This document shows positions 32,229 to 41,496 of a stretch of DNA of 64,000 nt, piece after piece. The stretch's first letter is position 1, and each line of letters begins with the position of its first letter. This stretch comes from Shinella kummerowiae. Its GTDB lineage: Bacteria; Pseudomonadota; Alphaproteobacteria; Rhizobiales; Rhizobiaceae. Below the pieces are notes generated by a model. That model did not search any database and was not told the DNA's origin. It saw only the letters and a list, made by a program, of their open reading frames with translations. The position numbers and the translations under genes are program-made. The DNA is taken from NCBI RefSeq assembly GCF_009827055.1, contig NZ_WUMK01000002.1, positions 248,001 through 312,000 of the forward strand, written 5' to 3'.

Positions 32229-32740
32229 CTTTCGCCTCACTTTGGCGGCCGTCCGGCCTGCCGGGAGATACCCTTGAAGGCACTGCCGCCCGGCTGCGCC
32301 CTTAATTCCATTTCGGCGGGAGGTTTCTTGACCGCCGTCAAACACCGCATGCGCAGTGGGGAAACAGCATCGTCCCTGTCTAATCCGGACCTGCCGCCCG
32401 GGGTTCACAGGGGGAAACGAATGATTCCCGATCCCACGCCCTCAAGCGCCACAATTCATGAAACGTGGTAAACAAGGGGTTAACCGCCCCGGAATTTTTT
32501 TAACGATTTGCTCATAGAATGCTCTTTGGAGGGAAAGACGACCGGTTGCGGCACAGCCGCGGTCGTCGATGGGAGGCATATCCAGCGCGGTCGCGCGCAC
32601 CGCCCACCTCACAGTCCATTCGCCCCAAGGAAAAATTCGCGGCCGTTTGCGTTTTGACGTTTACGCAAACGTCAAAGTTTTATAGTATCCCGCTCCAAGG
32701 ACCGGACTCATGTCCGCGGGATAGGTGAGGAACGCGAAAA
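32229..32740. other. 512-base divergent control region between podJ and the beta-oxidation operon
   Basis: No supported gene. The left part is the podJ leader, with one GANTC methylation site (GATTC, 32423-32427) and a T/A-rich patch around 32480-32515 that includes GGTTAACC and a TTTTTTTAACG run. The right part ends in nested perfect palindromes at 32644-32675 followed by TATAGT (32681-32686), about 55 bases before the acyl-CoA dehydrogenase start. A 69-codon open frame at 32519-32728 has no ribosome-binding site or family features and is ignored. Confidence 0.7.
32644..32675. promoter_or_regulatory. Nested palindromic operator at the beta-oxidation promoter
   Basis: Two overlapping perfect inverted repeats share bases. 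CGTTTGCGT (32644-32652) pairs with ACGCAAACG (32663-32671). TTGACGTTT (32654-32662) pairs with AAACGTCAA (32667-32675). The second contains a TTGACG-like -35 element, and TATAGT follows at 32681. From memory, LiuR-type MerR regulators of acyl-CoA and branched-chain degradation bind sites with TTGACGTTTACG-type cores; this is suggestive only. Confidence 0.7.
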
Positions 32741-34537
32741 ATGCCGATCTACAAGGCCCCTGTGAATGACACGCTTTTCATCCTGAACGACGTTCTGGCG
32801 CTGGAGCGGTACAACAACCTGCCCGGCTTCGCCGACGCGACGGGCGACATGGTGGAGGCAATTGCCGGCGAGGCCGCGAAGGTCGCCGAGGAAGTGCTGT
32901 TCCCGGTCAACCTTTCGGGTGACCAGGAAGGTTGCGTGCGCAACGACGACGCGACCGTGAAGACGCCGAAGGGTTTCAAGGAAGCCTACGACCTCTACCG
33001 CCAGGGCGGTTGGATGGGCCTCGCCGTGCCGGAAGAATTCGGCGGCCAGGGCCTGCCCTATGTGCTGCACACCGCCGTCGGCGAATACATGTCGTCTGCC
33101 AACATGGCGCTCACCATGTATCCGGGCCTGACGCAGGGCGCGATCGCCGCGATCCTCGTGCACGGCTCCGACGAACAGAAGGCCGCTTATCTGCCGAAGA
33201 TGGTGGAAGGCACCTGGACCGGCACGATGAACCTGACGGAGCCCCATTGCGGCACCGACCTCGGCCTGCTGCGCACCAAGGCCGTGCCGCAGGGCGACGG
33301 TTCCTACAAGATTTCCGGCCAGAAGATCTTCATTTCCGCCGGCGACCACGACATGTCGGAGAACATCGTGCATCTGGTGCTCGCCCGCATTGAGGGCGCA
33401 CCGGAGGGCGTGAAGGGTATTTCGCTTTTCATCGTGCCGAAGTTCCTGCTCAAGGACGACGGTACGCCGGGCGACAAGAACGGCGTCTCGTGCGGCGCGA
33501 TCGAACACAAGATGGGCATCCACGGCAACGCCACCTGCGTCATGAACTATGACGAAGCGAAGGGCTTCCTCATCGGCGCGGAGAACAAGGGCCTCAACGC
33601 CATGTTCGTCATGATGAACGAGGCCCGTCTCGGCGTCGGCCTGCAGGGCCTGTCGATTGCCGAGGTCGCCTACCAGAACGCCGCCAGCTATGCCCGCGAG
33701 CGCCTGCAGGGCCGCTCGCTTTCCGGCGTCAAGAACCCGGGCGGCAAGGCCGATCCGCTGATCGTGCACCCGGACATCCGTCGCACGCTGATGACCATCA
33801 GGGCCTGGACCGAGGGCGGTCGTGCCTTCACGCTGTGGACCGCGCTGAAATCCGACATCGCCCACCGCGCCACGGACGAAAAGGAACGCCAGGACGCCGA
33901 CGACATCCTCGGCTTGATGACGCCGATCCTCAAGGGCGTCTTGACCGACAAGGGATTCGACCACGCCGTCATGGCCCAGCAGGTTTTTGGTGGCCACGGC
34001 TATATCGAAGAACATGGCATGAGCCAGTATGTGCGTGATGCGCGCATCGCCATGATCTATGAAGGCGCGAACGGCATTCAGGCCCTCGACCTCGTCGGCC
34101 GCAAGCTCGGCATGAATGGCGGCCGCGCCGTCATGGCCCTCTTCAAGGAAATCGGCGATTTCTGCGAGGAGAACCGCAATGACGAAAAGCTCTCCGCTTT
34201 CACCAAGAGCCTCAAGAAGGGCTTGAACGACCTGCAGGCCGGAACCATGTGGTTCATGCAGAACGCCATGGCCAAGCCCGACAATGCCGGCGCCGGCTCG
34301 ACCGATTACATGCACCTCTTCGGCCTCGTCGTCATCGGCTACATGTGGGCCAAGATCGCCAAGGCGGCCGAGGAAGGCCTTGCAAACGGTGCGGGCGAGC
34401 GTGAGGATTTCCTGAAGAACAAGCTCACCACGGCAAAGTTCTTCATGGAGCGCCTGATGCCGGAAACCGCTCTGCGCAAGACCCGCATCGAGGCCGGTGC
34501 GGACACGACGATGGAACTGGCGGCAGAGGCGTTCTGA
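32741..34537 (+). CDS. Acyl-CoA dehydrogenase (FadE/DmdC-like)
   Basis: A 598-residue FAD enzyme for the first step of beta-oxidation. Family landmarks: the N-terminal [19 protein letters not shown] extension typical of the long alphaproteobacterial group, [40 protein letters not shown] (FAD/substrate site), [12 protein letters not shown]-like strand, [20 protein letters not shown] and the catalytic base Glu441 in [19 protein letters not shown]-terminal extra helical domain completes the length. Similar proteins are annotated 3-methylmercaptopropionyl-CoA dehydrogenase, so short or branched substrates are possible. First gene of a plus-strand run to 39150, controlled from the palindromic region upstream. 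Confidence 0.92.
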   Translation: MPIYKAPVNDTLFILNDVLALERYNNLPGFADATGDMVEAIAGEAAKVAEEVLFPVNLSGDQEGCVRNDDATVKTPKGFKEAYDLYRQGGWMGLAVPEEFGGQGLPYVLHTAVGEYMSSANMALTMYPGLTQGAIAAILVHGSDEQKAAYLPKMVEGTWTGTMNLTEPHCGTDLGLLRTKAVPQGDGSYKISGQKIFISAGDHDMSENIVHLVLARIEGAPEGVKGISLFIVPKFLLKDDGTPGDKNGVSCGAIEHKMGIHGNATCVMNYDEAKGFLIGAENKGLNAMFVMMNEARLGVGLQGLSIAEVAYQNAASYARERLQGRSLSGVKNPGGKADPLIVHPDIRRTLMTIRAWTEGGRAFTLWTALKSDIAHRATDEKERQDADDILGLMTPILKGVLTDKGFDHAVMAQQVFGGHGYIEEHGMSQYVRDARIAMIYEGANGIQALDLVGRKLGMNGGRAVMALFKEIGDFCEENRNDEKLSAFTKSLKKGLNDLQAGTMWFMQNAMAKPDNAGAGSTDYMHLFGLVVIGYMWAKIAKAAEEGLANGAGEREDFLKNKLTTAKFFMERLMPETALRKTRIEAGADTTMELAAEAF

Positions 34538-34569
34538 AGCACAAGTAAGCCGCATCTTCGGGGGGAGAA

Positions 34570-34809
34570 ATGGCAACGAAAGCTGATCTGACTGATTGGG
34601 TGGTCGAAGCTCTTAAAGCCAACAATGGCACGGCTTCGATCCTCTTCGTCGCACAACACATTTGGTCGCACCACGAAAAGGAACTTCGCGAAAGCGAACT
34701 GTTCTATTCATGGCAATATGACATGCGATGGGCGGCGACCGAGTTGAGAAAGAAGGGACGGCTTGTCTCTGCCGAAGATGATCGGCGAGGCAAGTGGACC
34801 TTAAAGTGA
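34570..34809 (+). CDS. Small winged-helix-like protein of unknown function
   Basis: A 79-residue soluble protein with a strong ribosome-binding site (GGGGGGAG before the ATG). The sequence (ADLTDWVVEALKANNGTASI, LFVAQHIWSHHEKELRE, DMRWAATELRKKGRLVS, then DRRGKWTLK) reads as three helices and a beta wing, the shape of a small winged-helix DNA-binding or restriction-like Mrr N-terminal domain. I cannot name a family. It sits between the acyl-CoA dehydrogenase and thiolase genes in the same direction (gaps of 32 and 57 bases), so it is likely co-transcribed, which makes a local regulatory role plausible. Confidence 0.65.
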   Translation: MATKADLTDWVVEALKANNGTASILFVAQHIWSHHEKELRESELFYSWQYDMRWAATELRKKGRLVSAEDDRRGKWTLK

Positions 34810-34866
34810 ATTTCGGGTGCGCCTGCACCGATAGCGACCGAATGGCCGCAGTGAGGAGAAACTGAA

Positions 34867-36075
<1,209 letters not shown>

Positions 36076-36077
36076 CC

Positions 36078-36476
36078 ATGGCGAACCCGACCCGCCGCAG
36101 CTTCCTCACCCTCATCGGGGCAGGTCTCATCACCTCCTCCGCCGAGGCCGGTGATCGCTTCGTCCTGTCGGGCACTGTCACCAATGTGGCGAGCGGTCCC
36201 GTTCCTGTTGGCCGGCTAACGATCCGGCTGGAGGAGCAGGGCATCATGGATGCCCCGGCGCAGCGCATCGCTCAGACCACAGTCATCAGCAGGGGCAATC
36301 GGCATTCCATCCGCTTTTCGATGCGGGTGAATCGCTCGGCGCTCCGCAAGGCGGTCGCACCGGGCTTCACCATCCGCCTCGAGCGTGACGGCCGGCTCAT
36401 TGCGATCAACACGACGAAACAGGCGTATGGCGGCGAAGGCAAAGCCTCGCTGCACATCGAACCCATTCTCTACTGA
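36078..36476 (+). CDS. Exported YbaY/YscW-like beta-barrel domain protein
   Basis: A 132-residue protein. The N-terminus [20 protein letters not shown] carries a twin-arginine motif (TRRSFL) and a short hydrophobic core, ending near AEA: a Tat-type signal. The mature part, [40 protein letters not shown] and later [16 protein letters not shown], resembles the YbaY/YscW lipoprotein domain (V-x-G-x-V, L-x-D-x-S-x-x-D-A-P, I-A-x-Q), but no lipobox cysteine is present. Family role unclear. Its position, two bases after fadA and 12 before fadJ, is unusual for a periplasmic protein and implies co-expression with beta-oxidation. Confidence 0.7.
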   Translation: MANPTRRSFLTLIGAGLITSSAEAGDRFVLSGTVTNVASGPVPVGRLTIRLEEQGIMDAPAQRIAQTTVISRGNRHSIRFSMRVNRSALRKAVAPGFTIRLERDGRLIAINTTKQAYGGEGKASLHIEPILY

Positions 36477-36488
36477 GGGGGAGAACCC

Positions 36489-38699
36489 ATGAGCGCATAC
36501 AAGAATTTCACCATCGAGACCGACGCCGACGGCATTGCTCTGGTCACCTGGGACATGCCCGACAAGTCGATGAACGTCTTCACCATCGAGGTGATGGACG
36601 AGCTGGACACCATCATCGACCAGGTCGTGGCAGACAGCGCCGTCAAGGGCGTGGTCATCACCTCCGGCAAGTCCTCCTTCTCCGGCGGCGCCGATCTCTC
36701 CATGATCAAGGCGAGCTTCGACCTCTTGAAGGACGCACGCGCGACCGATCCCGCGACCGCCGTGCAGAGACTGTTCGAAGCCACCGGCCGCATGACCTGG
36801 CTGTTCCGCAAGCTCGAAACCTGCGGCAAGCCCTGGGTGTCGGCCATCAACGGCACCTGCATGGGCGGCGCCTTTGAAATGTCGCTCGCCTGCCACGGCC
36901 GCGTTGCCTCGAATGCCAAGTCCGTCAAGATCGCCCTGCCTGAAGTCAAGGTCGGCATCTTCCCGGGCGCTGGCGGCACCCAACGCGTGCCGCGCCTTGC
37001 CAATGCGCAGGACGCGCTGCAGATGATGACGACCGGCTCGTCGCTGACGGCCGCCCGCGCCAAGGCGATGAACCTCGTGCACCAGGTGGTCGAGCCCGAC
37101 CAGCTCATCCCGGCCTCCAAGCAGATGATCAAGGACGGCCTCAAGCCGGTCCAGCCGTGGGACGAAAAGGGCTTCAAGGCTCCCGGCGGCGGCATTTGGA
37201 CGCCCGCTTCGGCCCAGCTCTGGCCAGCGGCACCGGCAATCCTGCGCCGCGAGACCGCCGGCAACTATCCGGGCGCGCTCGCCATCCTGAAATGCGTCTA
37301 TGAAGGCCTGCAAGTGCCCTTCGAGACGGGCCTGAAGATCGAGCAGCGCTACTTCACCTATATCCTCCAGACGACCGAAGCCTTCTCGATGATCCGGTCG
37401 CTGTTCATCTCCATGCAGGAGCTCGGCAAGGGCGCACGCCGCCCGGCCGGCGTCCCGAAGTCGGAGATCAAGAAGGTCGCCGTCGTCGGCGCCGGCTTCA
37501 TGGGCGCCTCCATCGCTTACGTCACCGCCGCTGCGGGCATTCCGGTCGTGTTGATCGACCGCGACCAGGAGGCCGCCGACAAGGGCAAGGCACACTCCGA
37601 GGGCCTCGTCACCGGCGCTATCGGCAAGGGCCGCATGTCGAAGGAGGATGGCGAAAAGCTGCTCTCCCTCATCACGCCGACACCCGACTATGCCAGCCTC
37701 GCCGATGCCGACCTCGTCATCGAGGCCGTCTTCGAGGACCGGAACGTCAAGAAGGAGGTCACGGAAAAGATCGAGGCCGTGCTGCGCGAGGACGCCATCT
37801 TCGCCTCCAACACCTCGACCTTGCCGATCACCGGTCTTGCGAAGAATTCCAAGCGCCCGAACCAGTTCATCGGCATCCACTTCTTCTCGCCGGTCGACAA
37901 GATGATGCTGGTCGAAGTCATCCTCGGCAAGGAGACGGGCGACAAGGCGCTCGCCACGGCACTCGACTATGTCGCCGCCATCAAGAAGACGCCGATCGTC
38001 GTCAACGACACGCGCGGCTTCTACGTCAACCGCTGCGTCTTCCGCTACATGGCTGAGGCCTATGACATGCTGATCGAAGGCGTGCCGGCGGCGATGATCG
38101 AGAATGCCGCCAAGATGGCCGGCATGCCGGTCGGCCCGCTGTCGCTCAACGACGAGGTCGCCGTCGATCTGTCCTACAAGATCTTCAAGGCCTCCATCGC
38201 CGATCTTGGCCCCCAGTCGGTCGATCCGCGCCACATGGAACTCGTGACGAAGATGGTCGAAGGCGAAGGCCGCCTCGGGCGCAAGGCCGGCAAGGGCTTC
38301 TACGACTACCCGCCGAAGCCGGCTAAGAAAAAGCTGTGGCCGGGCCTGAAGGACCTCTACCCGCAGCAGAAAGCGGAGGATGTCGACGTCAAGGTGCTGA
38401 AGGAGCGCCTGCTCGTCACCATCGCGCTGGAAGCCGCCCGCACCATGGAAGAGGGTATCGTCACCGACCCGCGCGAGGCCGATGTCGGCTCCATCCTCGG
38501 CTTCGGTTTTGCGCCCTATACCGGCGGCACGCTGTCCTATATCGACGGCATGGGCGTGAAGACGTTCGTGGACCTGTGCGAAACGCTTGCCGCGAAATAC
38601 GGCAGCCATTTCCAGCCGACGCCGCTGCTGAAGGACATGGCCGCCAAGGGCGAGACCTTCTACAGCCGCTTCGCCCCGCAGGAGAAGAAGGCGGCCTGA
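36489..38699 (+). CDS. fadJ: Bifunctional enoyl-CoA hydratase / 3-hydroxyacyl-CoA dehydrogenase (FadJ/FadB-type)
   Basis: A 736-residue two-domain enzyme. The N-terminal crotonase half has ITSGKSSFSGGADLSMIKAS (oxyanion hole), NGTCMGGAFEMSLACHGRVA and LPEVKVGIFPGAGGTQRVPR with the acid/base region. The dehydrogenase half begins near 328 with VAVVGAGFMGASIAYVTAAA (NAD site), then FASNTSTLPIT, FIGIHFFSPVDKMMLVEVI (catalytic His) and RGFYVNRCVFRYMAEAYDML. Length and order fit the FadJ group. It performs hydration and oxidation between the FadE and FadA steps encoded just upstream. Whether it is better named fadB or fadJ cannot be decided from sequence reading. Confidence 0.93.
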   Translation: MSAYKNFTIETDADGIALVTWDMPDKSMNVFTIEVMDELDTIIDQVVADSAVKGVVITSGKSSFSGGADLSMIKASFDLLKDARATDPATAVQRLFEATGRMTWLFRKLETCGKPWVSAINGTCMGGAFEMSLACHGRVASNAKSVKIALPEVKVGIFPGAGGTQRVPRLANAQDALQMMTTGSSLTAARAKAMNLVHQVVEPDQLIPASKQMIKDGLKPVQPWDEKGFKAPGGGIWTPASAQLWPAAPAILRRETAGNYPGALAILKCVYEGLQVPFETGLKIEQRYFTYILQTTEAFSMIRSLFISMQELGKGARRPAGVPKSEIKKVAVVGAGFMGASIAYVTAAAGIPVVLIDRDQEAADKGKAHSEGLVTGAIGKGRMSKEDGEKLLSLITPTPDYASLADADLVIEAVFEDRNVKKEVTEKIEAVLREDAIFASNTSTLPITGLAKNSKRPNQFIGIHFFSPVDKMMLVEVILGKETGDKALATALDYVAAIKKTPIVVNDTRGFYVNRCVFRYMAEAYDMLIEGVPAAMIENAAKMAGMPVGPLSLNDEVAVDLSYKIFKASIADLGPQSVDPRHMELVTKMVEGEGRLGRKAGKGFYDYPPKPAKKKLWPGLKDLYPQQKAEDVDVKVLKERLLVTIALEAARTMEEGIVTDPREADVGSILGFGFAPYTGGTLSYIDGMGVKTFVDLCETLAAKYGSHFQPTPLLKDMAAKGETFYSRFAPQEKKAA

Positions 38700-38715
38700 G
38701 CCGCCTTTCCCGGCC

Positions 38716-39150
38716 ATGACGCGGGACCTCTCGGCCCGTCTCCTGGAAATCATCGAAGCGTTGCCCCTTAAACCGGGGCAACGCGTTCTCGAAATCGGCT
38801 GCGGCCCGGGCGCCATGGCCCGTGAGATCGCCCGCCGCATCGGCGACGGACACGTCCTGGCGATCGACCGTTCCGAAACCGCGATCCGGCAGGCCGTTGC
38901 CGGGTCGGAAGCCGAAATCGCCTCTGGCTGCCTCGCCTATCGCTGCGTCGCCGCCGAAGATTTCGTGCTCGAACCCGGCGAAGTGCCGTTCGATCTTGCC
39001 GTTGCCATCCGTGTCGGCGCGCTTGACAGGCGCCATCCCGAGGCCGGTCGACTTGCCCGGGCTCGGATCGCAAAAGCCCTTGTGGCCAGCGGACAGCTCT
39101 TCATCGATGGCGGCAAGCCGCTGAAAACCGTTGCGCTCGACGACGCCTAG
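38716..39150 (+). CDS. Small class I SAM-dependent methyltransferase
   Basis: A 144-residue protein, short for the class. Motif I is complete: PLKPGQRVLEIGCGPGAMAR (about 17-36), followed by ARRIGDGHVLAIDRSETAIR with the acidic end of strand 2. A variant motif IV (PFDLAVAIRVGALDRRHPEA) lies where most relatives have D-x-V. The usual C-terminal strands are reduced, so the protein may be a minimal methyltransferase or a degenerate SAM-binding protein. It starts 16 bases after fadJ and overlaps the convergent glyoxalase-family gene by four bases at its 3' end. Confidence 0.75.
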   Translation: MTRDLSARLLEIIEALPLKPGQRVLEIGCGPGAMAREIARRIGDGHVLAIDRSETAIRQAVAGSEAEIASGCLAYRCVAAEDFVLEPGEVPFDLAVAIRVGALDRRHPEAGRLARARIAKALVASGQLFIDGGKPLKTVALDDA

Positions 39151-39575
39151 AAGGTGATCTTCACGGACGGCGTGCTGCGTTTCGCATCGCCGTGATAGAC
39201 CGCCTCTATATTGTTGCCGTCGGGATCGATGAGGAAGGCGGCGAAATATCCGGGATGGTAGGGCCGCTCGCCCGGTCCGCCATTGTCCTTGCCGCCGGCC
39301 TCCAGGCCAGCCACATGGAACGCTTCGACCATGGCCTTGTCCGCGGCCTGAAAGGCCAGGTGGTGCCGCCCGGTCAGCTTTCCGGCCGCCGCTTCGCTGT
39401 CGATGCTCGAGATGAACACCTCATCCGCCCAGAAATAATCCGCACCCGTGCCGGCTATCGGAATTTTCAGCGCGTCGAAAACCGCTTCGTAGAAGCGGCG
39501 GCTTGCGGCCAGATTGTGCACGACGAGTTGGATATGGTCGATGAGACGACCGCGATGGAGTTCCTGCGTTTCCAT
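39147..39575 (-). CDS. VOC (glyoxalase/bleomycin-resistance fold) family protein
   Basis: A 142-residue single-domain VOC protein. It has the two half-repeats: RLIDHIQLVVHNLAASRRFY (metal His in DHIQL), YFWADEVFISSIDSE, GRHHLAFQAADKAMVEAFHV (second metal His) and the terminal YFAAFLIDPDGNNIEAVYHG (metal Glu). So a 2-His-1-carboxylate site is preserved. AGGAG seven bases before the ATG supports the start. Members isomerise, dioxygenate or sequester small molecules; the substrate is unknown. It is transcribed towards the beta-oxidation run; upstream lies a perfect palindrome shared with the small-peptide gene. Confidence 0.85.
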   Translation of the reverse strand: METQELHRGRLIDHIQLVVHNLAASRRFYEAVFDALKIPIAGTGADYFWADEVFISSIDSEAAAGKLTGRHHLAFQAADKAMVEAFHVAGLEAGGKDNGGPGERPYHPGYFAAFLIDPDGNNIEAVYHGDAKRSTPSVKITF

Positions 39576-39640
39576 GCCTGACGCTCCTTTGACGATGAAA
39601 ACCCTCTAGCTAGGTCAGCCGCGCCGCGCGTCAACGGCGC

Positions 39641-39658
39641 CTGTTCCATACGGAACAG
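39641..39658. promoter_or_regulatory. Perfect palindrome in the VOC/small-peptide intergenic region
   Basis: CTGTTCC and GGAACAG flank ATAC, an 18-bp perfect inverted repeat about 66 bases before the VOC start and 80 before the peptide start. It is placed as a shared operator would be. It is not the direct-repeat GTTC-N7-GTTC LexA box of alphaproteobacteria. Confidence 0.55.
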
Positions 39659-39737
39659 CGCGATGGAAGGCGATGTGGGACAGTCTGATCACTGGATGAG
39701 AGAGGCTCATCCCCAACCAGAGATCAGGAGAGACCCC

Positions 39738-39914
39738 ATGCGCAAGTTCATCGTTTCCGCCACCGTTGCCCTCGTTGCCGCGGTTTCCTTCGCCGCTCCC
39801 TCGCAGGCCGGCTACTACAGCTACGACTACCAGCCCTATTGCTTCATCAAGAAGATCAAGTCCTACGACTACTACGGCAATGTCATCATCAAGCGGATCA
39901 AGGTCTGCAAGTAA
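39738..39914 (+). CDS. Small exported tyrosine- and lysine-rich peptide
   Basis: A 58-residue protein with a clear signal peptide (FIVSATVALVAAVSFAAPSQ, cut after AGA/QA-type site near residue 24). The mature 34 residues, starting GYYSYDYQPYCFIKKIKSYD and ending KRIKVCK, contain seven tyrosines, many lysines and two cysteines likely to form a disulfide. AGGAG seven bases before the ATG supports the start. Similar tiny YDYYGN-containing secreted proteins are common in Rhizobiaceae as I recall, without known function. It is monocistronic and followed by a hairpin. The strongly cationic, aromatic mature peptide could bind the cell wall, membrane or polysaccharide. Confidence 0.8.
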   Translation: MRKFIVSATVALVAAVSFAAPSQAGYYSYDYQPYCFIKKIKSYDYYGNVIIKRIKVCK

Positions 39915-39943
39915 GCCGCATCGTCACTGACCTCCCAGGACGG

Positions 39944-39967
39944 CCCGGATGTTCCCCTGCATCCGGG
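39944..39967. terminator. Hairpin between the small-peptide gene and the converging kinase operon
   Basis: CCCGGATG and CATCCGGG form a perfect 8-bp stem with an 8-base loop, 29 bases after the peptide stop and 26 before the kinase stop. Followed by TCGTTTGCTT on the plus strand. Plausible bidirectional terminator. Confidence 0.6.
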
Positions 39968-39993
39968 TCGTTTGCTTGCGCGGCAAACAAAAC

Positions 39994-41049
39994 TCACGCC
40001 GGGCGGGTGGCGTCTCCCATGCGGACCAGCAGCTCTGCCCGTGTCCCGGCAGCGCGCGCGGCATATTCCAGCTTGGCGCCGAGGCTGCCGGCCATCGCGC
40101 CGATGATCTTGGAGCCAAGGCCGGTGCCGCGCACAGGCCCCTCGCCGCGCCAGCCGATGCCATCGTCCTCGACAAAGAGCAGCGCGTTTTGCGCATCGAG
40201 CCGGGTGAAGCCGACGCGCACCTCGCCGCCCGTCTCGCCATAGGCGTATTTGAAGGCATTGGTGACGAGCTCGGTGACGATCACGCCGAGCGAGACGGCG
40301 CGGTCGGTCGGGATATGCAGCGGCTCCAGCATGCGGTTGAGGCGCACGTTCCGGCTCTGGCTCTTCATCGAGGTGTCGAGTTCGGACAACAGCGTCGAGA
40401 GATAAGCGCCCATGTCGACGTTGCGCACATCCTCGGACGTATAGAGCCGACGGTGAATACCGGCGATGGCGGTGATGCGGGCCTGCGTTTCGGCGAGCGC
40501 GTCCTTCACCGCCGCGTCGGATGCGCTCGACATCTGCAGCCGGATCAGGGCCGCGACGAGCGCCAGCGAATTGCCGACACGGTGGTTCACCTCGGCGAGC
40601 AGCACTTCGGCCCGCTCCTTGGCGGCGCGGATTTCCTGTTCGGCCCTCTGCTTTGCCCGTTTCAGTTCCGCATTCTCCAGCGCCTGGCCGAGCGCGTTGG
40701 CGAGCAGCGGCATGAAGTCGTCACCGACGGATTTGATGACATAGTCCGCCGCTCCGGCCTTCAGCGCCTCGACGGCAACCTGGGCATCGCTGGACCCCGT
40801 CACATAGACGACCGGAACGGCGCCGGGCGCATCCGCAAGCTCCATGAGGAAGGACAGGCCCGTGCCGGATTTCAGGAAATGGTCCAGCACGACGGCATCG
40901 AAACCACCTTCGGCAAAAAGCGCGCGGCCCCGCTCCACGTCCTCCGCATGCGACACCTCGTAACCGAGACGGCCAAGCGCCCGCTCGGCGAGCCGGGCAA
41001 GGATCGGGTCGTCGTCGATATAGAGAATGCGGACGGGGCCTTCCTTCAT
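39994..41049 (-). CDS. Receiver-HisKA_2 (HWE/HK2-type) histidine kinase
   Basis: A 351-residue soluble hybrid protein with the order reversed from usual hybrids. The receiver comes first (residues 1-120): acidic pocket in [13 protein letters not shown], acceptor Asp56 in [10 protein letters not shown], Lys106 in ADYVIKS. A coiled coil rich in Arg/Glu (130-150) leads to a HisKA_2 domain with [20 protein letters not shown] and phospho-accepting His156. The ATPase domain has [28 protein letters not shown] and [14 protein letters not shown]. HisKA_2 kinases with input receivers act in general-stress type phosphorelays. It is the last gene of a three-gene operon after a CHASE3 kinase and an Rcp1-like receiver, and begins one base after the receiver stop. 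Confidence 0.9.
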   Translation of the reverse strand: MKEGPVRILYIDDDPILARLAERALGRLGYEVSHAEDVERGRALFAEGGFDAVVLDHFLKSGTGLSFLMELADAPGAVPVVYVTGSSDAQVAVEALKAGAADYVIKSVGDDFMPLLANALGQALENAELKRAKQRAEQEIRAAKERAEVLLAEVNHRVGNSLALVAALIRLQMSSASDAAVKDALAETQARITAIAGIHRRLYTSEDVRNVDMGAYLSTLLSELDTSMKSQSRNVRLNRMLEPLHIPTDRAVSLGVIVTELVTNAFKYAYGETGGEVRVGFTRLDAQNALLFVEDDGIGWRGEGPVRGTGLGSKIIGAMAGSLGAKLEYAARAAGTRAELLVRMGDATRPA

Positions 41050-41496
41050 TTACTGCGTCTCGGGAATCTGGATCACGGAAAAGAACAGGCCGAGCTGGCG
41101 GATCGCATGCGCGAAGCTCTCGTATTCGACAGGCTTCGTGATGTAGACATTGGCACCGAGATCGTAGCAGCGCTGGATTTCCCGCTCGTCGTCCGTCGTC
41201 GTGAGAATGACGACCGGCAGGCGCTTGGTGTGGGTGTTGGTCTTGATCTTCTGCAGGATATCGATGCCCGACATGTCCGGCAGGTTTAGGTCGAGCAGGA
41301 TGAGCAGGAACCGTCCGGCGCTGGCAAGACCCGAGCGATCCTTGCCGAGCACGAAATCGAGGGCCTCCGTGCCGTTGGTGAAGGGCACGACCTCGTTGTG
41401 TACGCCGGCGCGGCGGATATTCTTCTCGATGAGGCGCGCATGGCCCTCATCATCCTCGATCATGACGATGGTGACTTCCTTGCCCAGTCCGTTCAT
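41050..41496 (-). CDS. Rcp1-type single-domain response regulator
   Basis: A 148-residue stand-alone receiver. The acidic pocket is VMIEDDEGHARLIEKNIRRA (Asp15, Asp16), the acceptor is Asp69 in LLILLDLNLPDMSGIDIL, and the switch threonine and lysine lie in VVILTTTDDEREI and NVYITKPVEYESF. The short C-terminal extension and the EDDEGHARLI opening are typical of Rcp1-like receivers coupled to phytochrome and CHASE3 kinases. It overlaps the CHASE3 kinase gene by four bases and abuts the receiver-kinase gene, so it likely carries phosphate between them. It has no output domain. Confidence 0.92.
   Translation of the reverse strand: MNGLGKEVTIVMIEDDEGHARLIEKNIRRAGVHNEVVPFTNGTEALDFVLGKDRSGLASAGRFLLILLDLNLPDMSGIDILQKIKTNTHTKRLPVVILTTTDDEREIQRCYDLGANVYITKPVEYESFAHAIRQLGLFFSVIQIPETQ

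Noticed and set aside
28911-32471. Open frame of about 1190 codons on the plus strand opposite podJ
   Set aside because: Low-complexity Arg/Gly/Leu translation without motifs; podJ on the other strand has a full, ordered domain set. GC-rich third positions keep the antisense frame open.
32478-32503. Possible CtrA site (TTAA-N7-TTAA) before podJ
   Set aside because: The two TTAA elements are about 16 bases apart, not seven.
32519-32728. 69-codon open frame upstream of the acyl-CoA dehydrogenase
   Set aside because: It overlaps the promoter and palindromic operator, has no ribosome-binding site and shows no recognisable features.
39641-39658. Palindrome as a LexA (SOS) box
   Set aside because: Alphaproteobacterial LexA sites are direct repeats GTTC-N7-GTTC; this is an inverted repeat with the wrong spacing.
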